DNA of 64,000 nt from Guyanagaster necrorhizus. Lineage: Eukaryota; Basidiomycota; Agaricomycetes; Agaricales; Physalacriaceae. Of this stretch, positions 23,421 to 35,713 are shown piece after piece (the stretch's first letter is position 1; each line of letters begins with the position of its first letter). Below the pieces are notes generated by a model. The model saw only the letters and a program-made list of their open reading frames with translations, searched no databases and was not told the origin of the DNA. The DNA lies in NCBI RefSeq assembly GCF_019112545.1, contig NW_025064937.1, positions 7,656-71,655 of the forward strand. Direction: 5' to 3'. A program made the translations under genes and the position numbers.

Positions 23421-23850
23421 TTTTCGTTGCTGGTTTGACGATCAACGATGATTTCAAAGGTGAAAATTGGTCAAGTACGAAAAGAAATAATTCTGGATTT
23501 TCGTCGGGCTGTATCGACGTGCGTGAATGGCGGAGCCTCTCCTCGAAGGAGGATAGTACGCACACGAGCACTGGAATGATATATTAGGCTTTGGGATAGG
23601 AAGAAGGAAGTTTGGGACGTACGTCGATATCCCGTATTGTGAAGTGGTACGCCGACTTCGATGATATCAACCCCCTGTTTAATAGATAGCAAAGACATCG
23701 ATGTGCCACGGCGACGACAGTTATGCGTAACAGGCCCTCCAGTGCGAGATACGAGGTATTGTGAGACAGGCAGAAGCAAAATCAAGTTTTCCAAGCGCGA
23801 CCGAGTGGCCACGGCCCGCGAAAGAACAAGTGTAATGCTAACGGACAAGT
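23421..23850. other. Unassigned CpG-containing DNA
   Basis: No convincing gene. A minus-strand stretch near 23590-23750 with QGVDIIEVGVP faintly recalls tryptophan synthase alpha but is too short to call. Confidence 0.3.
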
Positions 23851-23942
23851 AGCAGCAACTTGTTTCGATCAAGTGACCTCGGAGTCAAGCAACCATTCCA
23901 TCGATATATGGGCCCCGCACGCTACCACTGCGCCATGCTGCT
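23851..23942 (-). tRNA. Initiator tRNA-Met (CAT) with a 21-nt intron
   Basis: On the minus strand the ends AGCAGCA and TGCTGCT pair over all 7 acceptor positions. The D arm is GCGC-AGTGGTA-GCGT. The anticodon stem CGGGG pairs with CTCCG, and the loop is CC-CAT-A with C before the anticodon. The T stem ACTTG/CAAGT closes the loop ATCGAAA. C33 and an AUCGAAA T-loop are hallmarks of eukaryotic initiator tRNA. An intron of about 21 nt (23886-23906) sits one base after the anticodon, the canonical site. The acceptor does not start with a perfect A1-U72-only context and no CCA is encoded, as usual in eukaryotes. Whether it is expressed is unknown; the D-loop and stems look intact. Confidence 0.8.
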
Positions 23943-25177
23943 ATGATACAGCCATGTTAAAACACGAAAAAGCCCACCAAGAAGGCGTGTGTGTCATCTA
24001 GTGGCGGAGCCGGCTCGAGGTTGACATCAACATCCTGTGAAAGAAGTACATAGGAAATAAGTAGACGGACAAAAAGAAAAATAGTACTTGTGATTGTAGG
24101 CCTTACGAATTCCGCACGGAAGTATTACCATGCAGACTGTACGGCAGCCCAATTGTGGCATCATTGGATATTATCAAACTAGAGATGGCGAAGTGGAGAG
24201 ACACAGGCCAATGCAGGCTTTTTTTCATGAGCTGATCGCATGGTTGTGGGAAGGCGGGTCGCTCAAACGTTCGGGAAACGTCATCTGATGTTGATACTGC
24301 TGCAACTAAAGATAAGGAAAAGGAATCAGATTTGGTAAGAGAAGAAATGAATATGGTTACAATTTCATTCTATCCCTCTGAATATCGTAAAACAACGTCA
24401 TATTGAATAACCTCTAGTACCTCACAAATTTGAAGAGTTTCACCCTGGAAACGCCGATGTTCCCCTTTCTGCCGGGGAATAATGCCATTTTATCCTTTCG
24501 TATACTCTTGCCCTTTTCCCGACGATCTAAAACAAACCGCATCTCGTCGCGGAGCTTCTTGACAGTGACAATCTCTCTCTTCCCAGTCTAATGGGGTTCA
24601 GCCGATGACGCTTCATAGGCTAATGCCGACCTATCACGCACTGTGTCAAGACGTTGTCGTCCGTCGTTTTTCCATTCATTCGGTAACTGACGTGTCTGAC
24701 ATTGTTGATAACAGCACATTTGATGGCGCCCCGGTGATCCAGCCCAAGAACACCATACATGGTGGTGTTTGTATTACAGGAGAAGCAAGTGCGTTCGATA
24801 TCATGTGTGACGGCGAAGCTCCTCGGGTTTATGTCCCAAATTGTCATCCTCCTGAAGCTGAGATTAACAGAGATGTTGATGAACCCTTCCGTCCCTGAAG
24901 TCCTCCTGTTGAGAATGAGCCAGTGCTGGGTGCAGTTGGAGACATTGATATCTGTCAAGATTGGGCTTGTCTAAGGATGTTTCAGAGATACCTCTTGGGG
25001 AGTATTTTATGTATTTACAGTCGAGGGCTGGATCCCTGCCAATTTATTCTGGCTCAGGTGATGTGAGTATTGAATATGTGGCCAGTATTTGTTCAAGATT
25101 CAGACTTTTGAACCACAATTTAGCATAAGACTGGCGATTATAGACGTAAGACAGATGGGCCCAAGTTAGAAGAAGTG
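23943..25177. other. Unassigned CpG-containing DNA
   Basis: Open frames at about 24605-24958 on both strands resemble nothing known, and no intron-joined gene was found. Confidence 0.4.
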
Positions 25178-25245
25178 ATGGGTATCAACTGGAATCGAAC
25201 CAGTTGCCCCAGTCTGATTTCGTCCAGCCATAAAACCCACAAACT
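25178..25245 (-). repeat. tRNA-derived SINE-like head
   Basis: The minus strand carries TATGGCTGGACGAA, then GGTTCGATTCC and CAGTTGATACCC, matching the SINE-like heads at 18.9 and 22.6-23.4 kb. Confidence 0.45.
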
Positions 25246-25566
25246 ACTGTGGCCTCAACTCAAGTTGCAACTGAGTTGGGACCGAGCAATCGGTATCATT
25301 CATAAATCACGCCTTCCAGGCTTCGCATGGTCTCAAGATATTGGAAGCATATGGTATAATGTCACCTGTGGCATATTTACCGTAACCCTTCAAAGGCATC
25401 CGTATGCACTTATGTTAGTTCGATCTATCCTCTGCGTTATATCGAAAATCAGCCTCAACTTCGACACGCTCAAAAAACGACACAAAATTTATAGCGAGAC
25501 CGGCTCTAGGTGTTCTGTTGCAGGGTATACAAAGGACGGGTAATATGGGTTAAGCAAGAAAAGATG

Positions 25567-26610
25567 TTAGTTTCCCGATTCAATGATGGTGATCGTACTA
25601 TTGGCACTTCCATTACCGCCAAGAGCGGTTGCAAGGAGCTGGACCTGCTCGTCCCCGAGCGTCTTCAAAGCGTCAATGTCAATGCTCTCCTTCCCGACGC
25701 CTGAGGGTACTTTAGACCCAAAGATGATATCTGCACAACCATTAGTATGGAACACGCGTAGACGCCAAAAATTCTTACAGAGGACGTCCAGCGGCGTATG
25801 GCCTAGGTTTTAAAAAATGAAAATATGGAATAGAATAGAATAAATAGGCTTACCATTGCCCCCGCTTAGACCTTCATCCGGAAAACATGTCTGAGCTAGC
25901 ACAAGTGAGGCTTCCCCAATAACTTCCGGGTCATCCCCGCTGCAAAGATATGTTGGCCGCGTATCCACAAGACGAAACCAAAACCGCCTACTTACTTGGT
26001 GTCCCCGAAAATCCCATAAAACATCTTTCCGTCACAGATGACAGCACCAAGCGCATTGGGCTTGATATCCTGGTGCGCGTCCCAGAATGTCTGGGGTATA
26101 ACGTACCATGGCACAGACGAGGCGTCTAGTGCACCAAAGGAGGTTTCTGGTTGACCGTCGGGGTTTCCCTGTCTGGCGTCGTTGGGAGGATGCTGGGAAT
26201 ATGTATACACACGATAGTACGTACCGCACATTGGTACTATAAGACTAAGCATTAGCTCGAGCGGCGACGTGATATGAAGAAACATACGTCGACTCCATCG
26301 CAATCCACGTCCATGTCTAGGTTGACATGAAGCGCATTCCACCGGTAAAAGGTGCGATATGCTCACCTGCAACAAAATGGTATGCAGACACACCATCAAG
26401 GTTGAGCCAATTCCCCTGGATATAGACGTTGTCTTCGTCCCCCTCGGTCGCGGGGAAGCTATCAATAATACCAGTCCGTGACAGTGTGCTCGCTTGACCA
26501 GCGGTGTAGATAGCCGAGACGTCGATGGAGGGGTCCGCGGCGAAATTCGCAGCTGCGGTTGCCAGGAGACAAGGACACAGGAAGAGCCAAGCGAGTTTGG
26601 TGTGTAGCAT
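25567..26610 (-). CDS. GH75 chitosanase, secreted, seven exons
   Basis: Glycoside hydrolase family 75 endo-chitosanase, cleaving chitosan outside the cell. Exons by eye: 26367-26610, 26288-26316, 26225-26236 (12 nt), 25996-26168, 25854-25939, 25779-25802, 25567-25730; the total of 732 nt gives 243 residues, and all joins use GT-AG. The N-terminus has a signal peptide (about 20 residues, LAWLFLCPCLLATAAANF). Family motifs follow in order: DMDVDCDGVD, YQCAGNPDGQPETSFGALDA, VPWYVIPQTFWDA, NALGAVICDGKMFYGIFGDT, EVIGEASLVLAQTCFPDEGL, DVLYIIFGSKVPSG. The Asp in GDTN and the Glu in GEAS are the catalytic pair known for this family, and both are present. Length is normal and no stops are seen, so it is probably functional. 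Confidence 0.88.
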
Positions 26611-28005
26611 TGGGACGGTGATGTAGGAGCGTAAGAGGCGCGAACTTTATAGTTGCTGTGACAGATTCCCTTGCGTTTCTGAACAACGGTCTGCTTGCTG
26701 TCCTTCATCATGACATCGTTGGAAGTCACAGATCAAAAGCCGAATAGAAACCAAGTGAGCCGGCATAGCAGTAACTCAGTAACAGTCCAGCTAAAGACTA
26801 AGACTGGACGATCTGCCGAGTCACCATTGCCGGCGATACTTAATTAATCGAGCTGAGGCATTGTCCCAAGGATATATGAACTGAATGAAGTCAACTTCAT
26901 GTCAATCAACATATTTAGGGAGAGTTGCGACACATACAATATTACTGGAAGAAATCAAATTCACTGTGATGCTGGATGGATGTCTTTATGTTCACGGGCG
27001 GTCACAGCAGAGGCAGCCGCGAAGGGAAGAATAGATCGTAGTCTGTAGAGAACAGGTTGGAGACAAAGGCAGCAAAAGAATAAGAACTAACCCGAATAGC
27101 CAAGGCCAAGAACATTGGAGAATGCTGCCATTGTAACTGTAAATTAGCGTCGCTAGAGAGTCTGAGGCAACGCGATAAGTACTTGGTTACGCAGTCCGGG
27201 TAAAGCCACCGATAATTCCCTGCCATAAAGTTCACATGACCGTGACCGGAGGGATCCGACCTGCCGAAACGGCAATGCCCATCCTTCCTTACTTCCTCTA
27301 CTTCAAAATTCACATGCACACAGTTCAATTAAGCTGTCCCACATCTAGGCCTAAATGTGCAAAGCAATCTTGATTAAATCAAATTTCATAGTGCATATGA
27401 ATTTCTTTGTTTTTTCCTCTTGTGAGGTCTGCTTGAAGGCAGTACTCAACAGTCACTAACAATCAGCTGATTCTTGGACTTCATGTCCTCAATTTCTCAA
27501 AGTTTGTTCTATCAGAAATCATGACTGTACTGTCTCTGTATGAAGGACAAGTTCTTGCTGAATACTCCTGCACTGTTTGATACCTTCATCCCATCAAAAT
27601 TGCTAGTTATCAGCCCTTCATTCCAAGGGTTAAAAGTTTTTGAACATGATACAGTTTATGAGCTGATGGTTTTTAATTCCTTTGTTACTTATCCCCTTCT
27701 TCTGACTTCACAGAAAAAAAGCAAAGTGTAACTCACTTTCTATCAGTTTTTGCTTCTCTCATGTTTCTCAGATATGTTTTGGTTTCAATGGCTTTGTCCT
27801 GTTTCATGTCTGCTTTTCAATGGCTAAACTACATGATAGATGAACCCAAGTATTTCTTGGTAGACACAGACAGCCTTAATGACAGAGGGTTCAAATGTGT
27901 TATGATGTTGAAATGCTGTGAAGCAGCAATGGATGAATCAACAATGTGCAGGATGCATACTACTAAAACACCAAAACCAAATCACAATGCAGTTTGAGGG
28001 AGGAA
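26611..28005. other. Chitosanase upstream region, then CpG-poor repeat DNA
   Basis: 26611-27330 is CpG-containing and holds the presumptive chitosanase promoter; no further gene is supported. From about 27340 CpG nearly vanishes and the sequence looks like degraded element DNA. It ends in a purine-rich tract, TTGAGGGAGGAA, at 27994-28005, just before the LTR-like repeat. Confidence 0.5.
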
Positions 28006-29954
28006 TGGTAATATCTGGATTCTAAGTATGTAAAGAATGTAACATAGATAGGGTGCCATAAGGGGTTGTTCAAAGATGTATATTGGAGTTTGCTTGGACA
28101 AAGCTGTCTGTGTCACTGAACACAACAAAACTTATCTCAAATAGTCTGTCTGGTGCAGGTTCTGAACTTGTACTGACTTCCTGATGCAGTTTCTGGACTG
28201 ATACAATGCATCTAGTTGTGACTTATACATAATACTGACTGTTCTGAACTGTCTCTGAACTGTCTGACTGTCTGATATAAACTTTTGATTGCTTTCTAAG
28301 AGTTCTTTCACAAAATAAAGTGATCTGATCACCACAATACTATTCAGATTGGGTCCATGACTCAAAGCTCTTAGTCAAATACAACCTATACTATTTGCTT
28401 GATAGTGTTTTGAGAGGCCCAGAAGCCTGCCCTCTCTCTATATATGACTTTGTATTTATACTTTCTGGCTATCTATATCTGACTAACATAACAGACTACT
28501 GACTGATATACTTGCTGACCCAACCAGATATGCTGAACTCACTTTCTGGCAGATATGAGCTCATATGCAGCTATCTGAGTGATCAATCTGGCCAGACCAT
28601 GGATCAAGCTGTGGAATTTATTGTTATGCCAATCTTTCAGCTCTTATGCCAAGATCTAGTATCTAGCACACTTAGTGAGAATACTGGTGATATGCTGGGT
28701 ATATGTCCAGCCCTATAACTTGTGAATTCTGCATAACACACTAGAATATGCTAGTAACTGAGGACTATGGCTGAGGCTCCAAGCTGATAGTCATGCTAGT
28801 CACTAATACTAAGTCCAAAAGGGACTTTGTAAAATAACATGGTCTAAGGATAAAAATCCTAAGTCAGGTTTGAACTTAGAAAAGTTCTGCATCACATCTT
28901 GAAAAATACTAAGTCCAAGTTGGACTTAGAAACAGTACCTCAAATAGGGCCAATTCTATATGCCACTAAGACAAGTATATTCTAAGACAGCTAGTGGTAT
29001 AATATCATAGCCAGTTGTGGAGTATTGAGTAAAGACAGCACTATCCAGGAGCAGTAGGAAGTGGAACCCAATGATCTGTGGCTAGCACTCTGAGTTTTGA
29101 CTCAAATGCCTAAGTCTGAATTTTCTAGGTATCAGGTGATCTAAGAGACTTAGAATTGAGAGGAATAGAGTAGATATGACTGGTTGGCCAGGCCTGTTTG
29201 GGCCTCATTGATCAAGCTACTAAGAATAACCCAGAAGATTAAAACTCTGGGTAAACATAAAGGAGTTAGATACCCACAAGCACTGTAAGCTTAAAATAAA
29301 GCTGTGCAGTGGCCAGGCAGGTCTGGGCAGACCTAGGTGGGTCCAGGAGTGCTGCAAATCCAGAATCATGGTGTGATTCTGCTTTAAACAGGAGAAATAC
29401 TATTTTGAATGCTTTATTTATAGATTCTGTACCTGTTGTTGATGTATAAAAATAGGGAAGAAGGGGAAGTAGCAAGCAAGTGACACACCTCCACATTCAG
29501 GCCTTCTAGCTCACTATAGTTAGTCTCTGGGACAATGGTTTTTGAGTTCTGCTTTGACTGAGTGATTTATTTAGGTTGCTTTGTCACTTAGAGAGGATTG
29601 GATTGGAATAATAACTGTATTTTGGGTTTCAGATTAATTTGTGTTCCAAAATATAAGGGTTTCAGTGTCAGAATACAAGTTCTTCAGTTTTGAGGACTGC
29701 TAGCCAGCCAAGAGTGCAGCTAGTCAAGCCTAAGTGCTTGATAGACTTAGTATTTGGGTTTCAGAATATTCTAAGTTGATTTAGAGCACAATTGTGCATT
29801 GATTCTAAGTCCTAATTATACTTAAACATTGCTATAAACTACTCTCATGAGTATTGCACCTTAGAAAGCAAGATAGAGTTGAATAACTGTCTTTATTGAC
29901 TGTTTCTTTAATTTTACTTAAGACTGCAAGAGTGCTTCTATCATACTTGAAACA
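28006..29954 (+). repeat. Long LTR-like repeat (1.95 kb, TG...CA)
   Basis: It begins TGGTAATATCTGG directly after a polypurine tract and ends CTTGAAACA. The right end recurs inverted at 22063-22298. It is CpG-poor. The first half contains repeated ACTGTCTGAACTGTCTG-like stretches, and the middle has several AAGTCC-type repeats. The LTR call is inferred from TG...CA ends, the preceding purine tract and the second copy of its end. Confidence 0.5.
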
Positions 29955-30316
29955 ACTGACCTCAACTGTATTTGGTGATTGTGTATTGAGTGGTTAGGTG
30001 TTGATGTTTGAGAGTTTATTCCCCATTCACCTCTCTTAGTCACTTAGCCATTACCAAGCACATCAGCAGCACTATATCCATGGCATTGTTCTGTTGTTCT
30101 AGAGTACAAGTTGAATAATAGTATATAGGTCAGTTGATGTATAATCTACTTGACTAGTGCATCATAATATCTGCAATGAAATGTTCTCTACTTGATTTTG
30201 ATAGCCTTATCTTTGAGTGTCTGTCTTGCTCCTCTCTGAAAACAAATTCAATGGTCTCAGTTTATGCTGAATAGGACAATAGCTTCTTCTGCTTTTCCAT
30301 TTTCTTTCATGTCATG
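29955..30316. other. CpG-poor flank between the LTR-like repeat and gypsy D
   Basis: It may be the leader of the element owning the preceding LTR. No gene is supported. It ends with the TCATG target duplication of gypsy D at 30312-30316. Confidence 0.4.
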
Positions 30317-30491
30317 TGTTACAATTTTCACAGTATTAACCCCTATTTATACTTAGTCAGAGTGCTTAAACTCAGTGATTAAGGTTGTGAGACAAAGCTT
30401 AGTCATCACAACTGAGCCAAGTTGGTCATTGTCTTTTGATACAACAGCATTGCACAACAATGCACAATCAGCCCTTTATGTATAGTAATAA
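30317..30491 (+). repeat. 5' LTR of gypsy D, first part
   Basis: It starts TGTTACAATTTTCAC and is interrupted after AATAA (30487-30491), which is repeated at 35861-35865 on the far side of the copia element. Confidence 0.85.
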
Positions 30492-30638
30492 TGTTGAGAG
30501 CAGGTTGCATAGCATAGCAGGGAATGCCAGGTCTGGAGTCAAAAGTCAAAAGCTAGTAGATGTTGACTTTCAATCTCCAGTATTGGTAGCTACGATTATG
30601 TAAGATAAGAGTGACATGGAGGGTGTGCTACTTCAACA
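30492..30638 (-). repeat. Copia 3' LTR (147 bp)
   Basis: It is nearly identical to 35714-35860, with TG...CA ends. Confidence 0.9.
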
Positions 30639-30758
30639 CTCCCTCTCGACCGAACATGTCTATGGAGGTATTGAGACAAGTCTGAGTAAGGTAATCATGT
30701 GTCTGAGCTTCTCTCTTCCTAATCCCTTTGTCAAGGCATCGGCTGGCATATTTTCAGT

Positions 30759-33700
30759 TCATAAGTGGACCACATGGATGTGCCCCTTTTCAACTTCATC
30801 ATGCAGCCAATAGAATCGAAGGTCAAGGTGTTTAATCTGGCCATGATGTTCAGGGTTTTGAGCAACCGACAGAGCAGACTCATTGTCGATATAGAGGACT
30901 GAGGCATTGGTGAGTGAATAGCCAAACTCTGTGAACAAGTTGCAAAGCCAAAGGATTTCCTGACCAGCAGACACAGCTGAAATGTATTCTGCCTCTGTTG
31001 TTGAGAGTGTCACAAATGCCTGAAGACGACTCATCCAGCTAATGGCTCCAGTACCCATTTTGACAATGAAGCCACTTGTAGAATGCCCACTATCTTTGTC
31101 GCCCCCATGGTCTGCATCACAATAAGTCTTAAAGTCAAAGACTGATGAATCTGACTCAGAGTCAGGAGAGTAGATAATATGATAGTTGACTGTGCCCTTC
31201 AGATAGCATAATAGCCGTTTGAGAGCTTCCCAGTGGGCTGTGCTGGGGTTTTTGCTGAATCATGAGAGTATGCTCACAGGATAGGCAACATCAGGCCTGG
31301 TAGCAATAGCGAGGTAGGCCACAGAGCCAAGCACATTCAGGTATGAGATTGTCCACATTGTCTCATATTTCTCTGGTGTTTTGGGAGACTGATCTGCTGT
31401 AAGTTTTATGTTTGGATCCAAAGGTGTCAGAACAGGATTGCAGTTGGCCATTCCTGCACATTGCAGAATATCTAGGATGTATTGGTGCTGGGAGAGAGAG
31501 AGTGTTCAGTTGGCTTGGTCACACTTGATCTTGACACCAAGGAGGTAAGACGTTGAACCCAAGTCTCGAAGCTTAAAGTGCTTCTTGAGATCATTGATGA
31601 CCTTTGCAACACCATCTGGTGTCTTTGTGGCAATAGTCATGTCATCAACGAAGACTGGAATAATGATACACTCACTGTCTCTCTTGTAAACCCAGACACT
31701 ATGCTTGCATTTTACCTATTCAAAACCCATGGCATTGGTCAATGTTGCATGTAGCTTTTTATGCCATTCTCTCCCAGCTTGCTTTAGTCCATATAGAGAC
31801 TTGAAGAGGTGCCAGACCCATTCCTTTTCTTTCTCCTCAAAACCTTCTGGCTGCTCCATATACACCTCTTCTGTCAGCTCACCATTGAGAAATGCTGATG
31901 AGATGTCAACACTCCATAGCTCTAAATCCTTGAGGGCACCAAGTGCTAGAACAGCTCGTAGAGCAGCCCATTTTGGCATTGGAGAGAAGGTTTCAGTGTA
32001 ATCAAAGCCAGATTGTTGTGAGTATCCTTTTGCAACAAGCCTTGCTTTATAGTGCTCAATTGATCCATCAGCATTGCATTTTACTTTGAATACCCAGCGA
32101 CTCCCAACTGCCTTTCAATTTGGAGAGCATTTCACCAATTCAAAGATGCCATTCTCAACGAGTGCCTGTATCTCTTGCATAGTGGCTTCATACCAACTTG
32201 CAGCTTCCTCTGAAGGACATTTCATAGCTTCATGAAAGGATTTAGGTTCACCATCATGTGTAGATGCCTTGTAAGCTGCTTCTGTCATGCTCTCAAATGC
32301 AACTTCCAGTCCTTTCTCCATTGTCAAATGCTCAATTGTCTGGCTGGAGAAAGCTATGCCTTTGAGAATAGTTTTATCTTCCATAAAGGCTGTATGTGCT
32401 TGATCCTCTGCATCTCTCACATGATCATCATTGTTGACATTTCAGCACATTCCACGACCATAATCAGGGCCAGGATCATATAAGCCATCATCGCATATTC
32501 TGTATTCATATTTACCTAGGTCTGTTGGAGATGGTGGTGATGGTGATGGAGTTAGGTCTGAGAGAGATCCATCAAATGGTGAGCCAGGGGGAGTTATAAC
32601 ATCATGAGGAAGGGGTGATACTGGAGGTGATGGGCTTGGAGGAGGTAAGAGATTTGGTGCTGGAGGATTTTCTGAGGGTGAAAGATCATCATTGTTAAAG
32701 TCTCTCCCTTGATCAGGCAGCATAGGAGAATCTGACAGATTTGGGAGTGAAGAAAATAGATCACCAAAGGGATTGATAAGAGTTTTTGTATTTCCTGGGA
32801 ACACCTGCTCATCAAAAACAACATGGCTTGATATGATAAACTTCTTGGTTACAGGATTCCAGCACTTCCATGCTTTTGTGCCTGATGGATATCCAACAAA
32901 TATGCATTTAGTAGTGCATGGCTGAAGACCTTGTTGCTTGTTCTTTTTAACATGAACATAAGCTAAGCAGCTGAAGACACGCAAGTTAGAGACATCAGGT
33001 TTCTTCTTATGCCAGCCAGTATATGGTGTTGTTTTAGGAAGTGGTGCTGTAGGGCAATGGTTGCACATATATACAAATGCAAGCACTGCTAGTCTCCAGA
33101 AGGAGGGAGAAAGATGAGCTTCATAGAGCATAGTAATAGCCTCTTCAGCAATATCACGATTTGCATGTTCTGCAATTCCATTTTGATGAGGCTCATCAGG
33201 CTCAGTATGGTGCCTTGATATCTCTTCTTCTATGCATAACTGATCAAATTCATGACCCATATACTCTCCTTCACCATCGTCTTGCTCCTCTAAGATCTTC
33301 AGACCATGAAAGTTTTCAGCATAGCCTTTGTAGTGTTTAAATTCAGCCAGAGCATCACTCTTGTGCTTTAGCAAGGCAACAGCCTAAAAATGCAGAGCAC
33401 CTCATATAAAAGTGATCCAGTAGCAATAACCTTCTGATGTAGCAACTGATATCAGTCCTTTAAGATCAGAGAATACAATTGCAAGAGGGTGTGTTGGAAG
33501 AGGTGAGAGCTCTCGAGGGATATTATGTCACCTGTGCTTGCCCATAAGACAGGGTTCACAAATTGGGTCAGGATTAGATTGTGTATTGTTCATCTTCATA
33601 TTCAAGACAAGTTGATTCTCGTACATGTCCCAGACAATGTTTATACTTCTGTGACAGGTTCATCAATGCCATAGAGTCAGATCAAATGGACAGATGCTCG

Positions 33701-34184
33701 CAGTATTGGAGGTTACCAGCCTTGTAGTGTGAGTGGTGCCATTAAGATATCCGATGTTATTATCATTAACGGTGGCTGAGAAATGAAGCACTTTGTCTTG
33801 AAAGAACTAAACAGATAACCCAGCTATGTTGATCTCATATCCTTTATGATATGTAAGATGGAAGAGTGAAAGCAAGTTATTGTAAAGATCAGATACATGC
33901 AGTACATCCTGGAACTCAACAGCCTCACAGACCTCTCCATTCTTCTCTTTAGGCTCAAACACAACTGTCCCCATGCCTGCTGAATAGATGATTGAATTGT
34001 CTGCTAACCAAATTGGAACCACATGTAGTGTCCAGACATGAAACCAGTCTCGACGATGGCTCATGTGAGATGAAGCACCTGTGTCCATATTCCAGTTAGA
34101 TGATGCTGGGGACAAGAGATTGATACTCGCTTGGCTGGCAGTCTCTTCTACAATGTTTGACTTCTCTGTCTTTGCCTCTCCCAC
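30759..34184 (-). pseudogene. Copia pol: protease, integrase, RT, RNase H
   Basis: The protease begins with NMDTGASSHMSH (about 34100), carrying the D-T/S-G active site. Integrase C-terminal half (33374-32442) includes EPHQNGIAEHANRDI, holding the family Glu, and a proline/serine-rich linker. RT (32420-31260) shows WSVDISSAFLNGEL, SLYGLKQAGREWHKKL and the catalytic FVDDMTIAT. RNase H (31140-30759) shows YCDADHGGDKDSGHSTSGF and TLSTTEAEYISAV. Stops near 32440, 32115, 31715, 31505 and 31260 and missing integrase N-terminal frames show decay. Confidence 0.85.
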
Positions 34185-34232
34185 CTTCTTGCCTGATTTT
34201 ATATTCCGATGTTCCTGGACATGCTGTATAGC

Positions 34233-35713
34233 TCACTCCTTGGCTTTCTTTTTGCTGAAACACTCCTTCTTGGTATGTTCAGAGTTGGTGCACCAGCTGC
34301 AGGTGGTATCAGATGATGCCACATGAGTGGCTTGGACTCTGACAGTGCTTGCTTTGAATGATGTTGCTGAAGTGGTGTCATGAGAGCAGTGCTGCATCTC
34401 TTCAGTGTGGAAGGCAGCAATGAGTTTGTCGAGACTGAGAGAATGGAGAAGAAGGACTGATGATACGAAATTGTTGTAATCAGATGGGAGGGCACAGATG
34501 AGAGTCATGGATTGAAGCTCTTCATTGAGTTGATCAATGGTGAATCTTTTGGGATGGAGTGCTTTGATGTCTTGTATAGCTTGTGAGACACGTCCAATGA
34601 GAGTAGAGAGAGACTCTCCATCATCCTTCCGAATGCTGAATAAGGCATCATAGGCATTGAAATGGATGCCCGGTTTTTGCTGTTGGTGAATGTCTTTGTT
34701 ACGATTTTTCCTGTTTTTCCTCTATTTTCTTTTCTTTTTCCTCAGAAGTGATCCCTATTTTGCTTAGTCAGGGCGCTTAGGCCAGCGCTTAGGACTGTGG
34801 AAATGCTTAGCTCAGCAAACCCAGTCAGTCCTTGTCATAACACGCTGCTGTGTGCTGTGAAGGGAGAGACAACGACCTTTTTATCCTTCAACTGCGGTGC
34901 AGCAGTAACAGCACACAGCAGGACAATGGCTTTTGGAGGAAGACTGACAAAGGCAGGGGAAACAGCATAAACAGCAGGACCACAGCTTTATTTATAATAT
35001 GATAACGGAACAGTATTTAAGTAGCTTAGTTCTCGCTGTAATATCCCAGTCTCGAACTAAAGTTTACACGCTACCATCTTATCTCGAGCTCTGCTAATTC
35101 GACGAGCCTTGTACCACACAGTACTCTTGACACCTTAGTGAACTCAGTCAGATATACCCGAAGTGCGAGGTACCAAACTGTTTATCATGTGTTGACTGTC
35201 ACATGAGATTTGGGTCTAACAGTCTTTCAGTTTCGACCACATAGCTGTGAGCTTACTCATGAGGAGACTGATGTGAGCATGCTGTGATTTGTCAATGCAA
35301 AGCCAGAGGTATCCTGCTGCAGATGAATGAGCTTGAAGGTAAGCTTTCATCTCCCTTTTTTTGAGCTTTGTGGGTTTGCTGGGGTCGACTTGCTCTGGTG
35401 GCTCCTCAGTGCCATCAAAGTGGCCAAATAGCCCCTTGATGCACATATAGGCCTCGAATGAAGGTGCAAAATGGTTCCAGTTGCTAGCATAGAGGTTGGG
35501 AAAACCATGTTTGGTGGTGTCAACGATGTCTGAGTCATTTATTGTGGTGTGAGAGAAAAAGAGACCATTGGGGTTAGAGAGTGTGTGGATGTGACTTCCG
35601 AATGGATAGTGATATCCTTTAGGAAAGTGAGTGAGACTTTGATGTCTAGTGAATAGTTCGCGAGAGGGAATGAAAAAGTTTGCTTGGCTTAGTAAGGCAT
35701 GAGGCCCATAATC
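34233..35713 (-). pseudogene. Copia gag, split by a solo LTR
   Basis: The N-terminal part (35713 to 35227) reads LYASNWNHFAPSFEAYM and KGLFGHFDGTEEPPE. The C-terminal part (34696 to 34233) includes LICALPSDYNNFVSSVLLL and a CCHC knuckle CSWCTNSEHTKKEC. Between them sits the LTR 34697-35221. Removing it and one GTCTT joins the two halves in the expected order. Confidence 0.8.
34697..35221 (+). repeat. Solo gypsy LTR inside copia gag (525 bp)
   Basis: It starts TGTTACGATTTTTCC and ends GGGTCTAACA, with the target duplication GTCTT at 34692-34696 and 35222-35226. It retains many CpG sites, unlike all neighbours, so it is the youngest or least modified insertion in the nest. Confidence 0.92.

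Noticed and set aside
23590..23750. Minus-strand frame with QGVDIIEVGVP, resembling tryptophan synthase alpha
   Set aside because: Only about 15 residues look similar, with no TIM-barrel continuation on either side.
24605..24958. Overlapping 97- and 112-aa frames on opposite strands
   Set aside because: Neither resembles a known protein; mutual antisense openness suggests chance.
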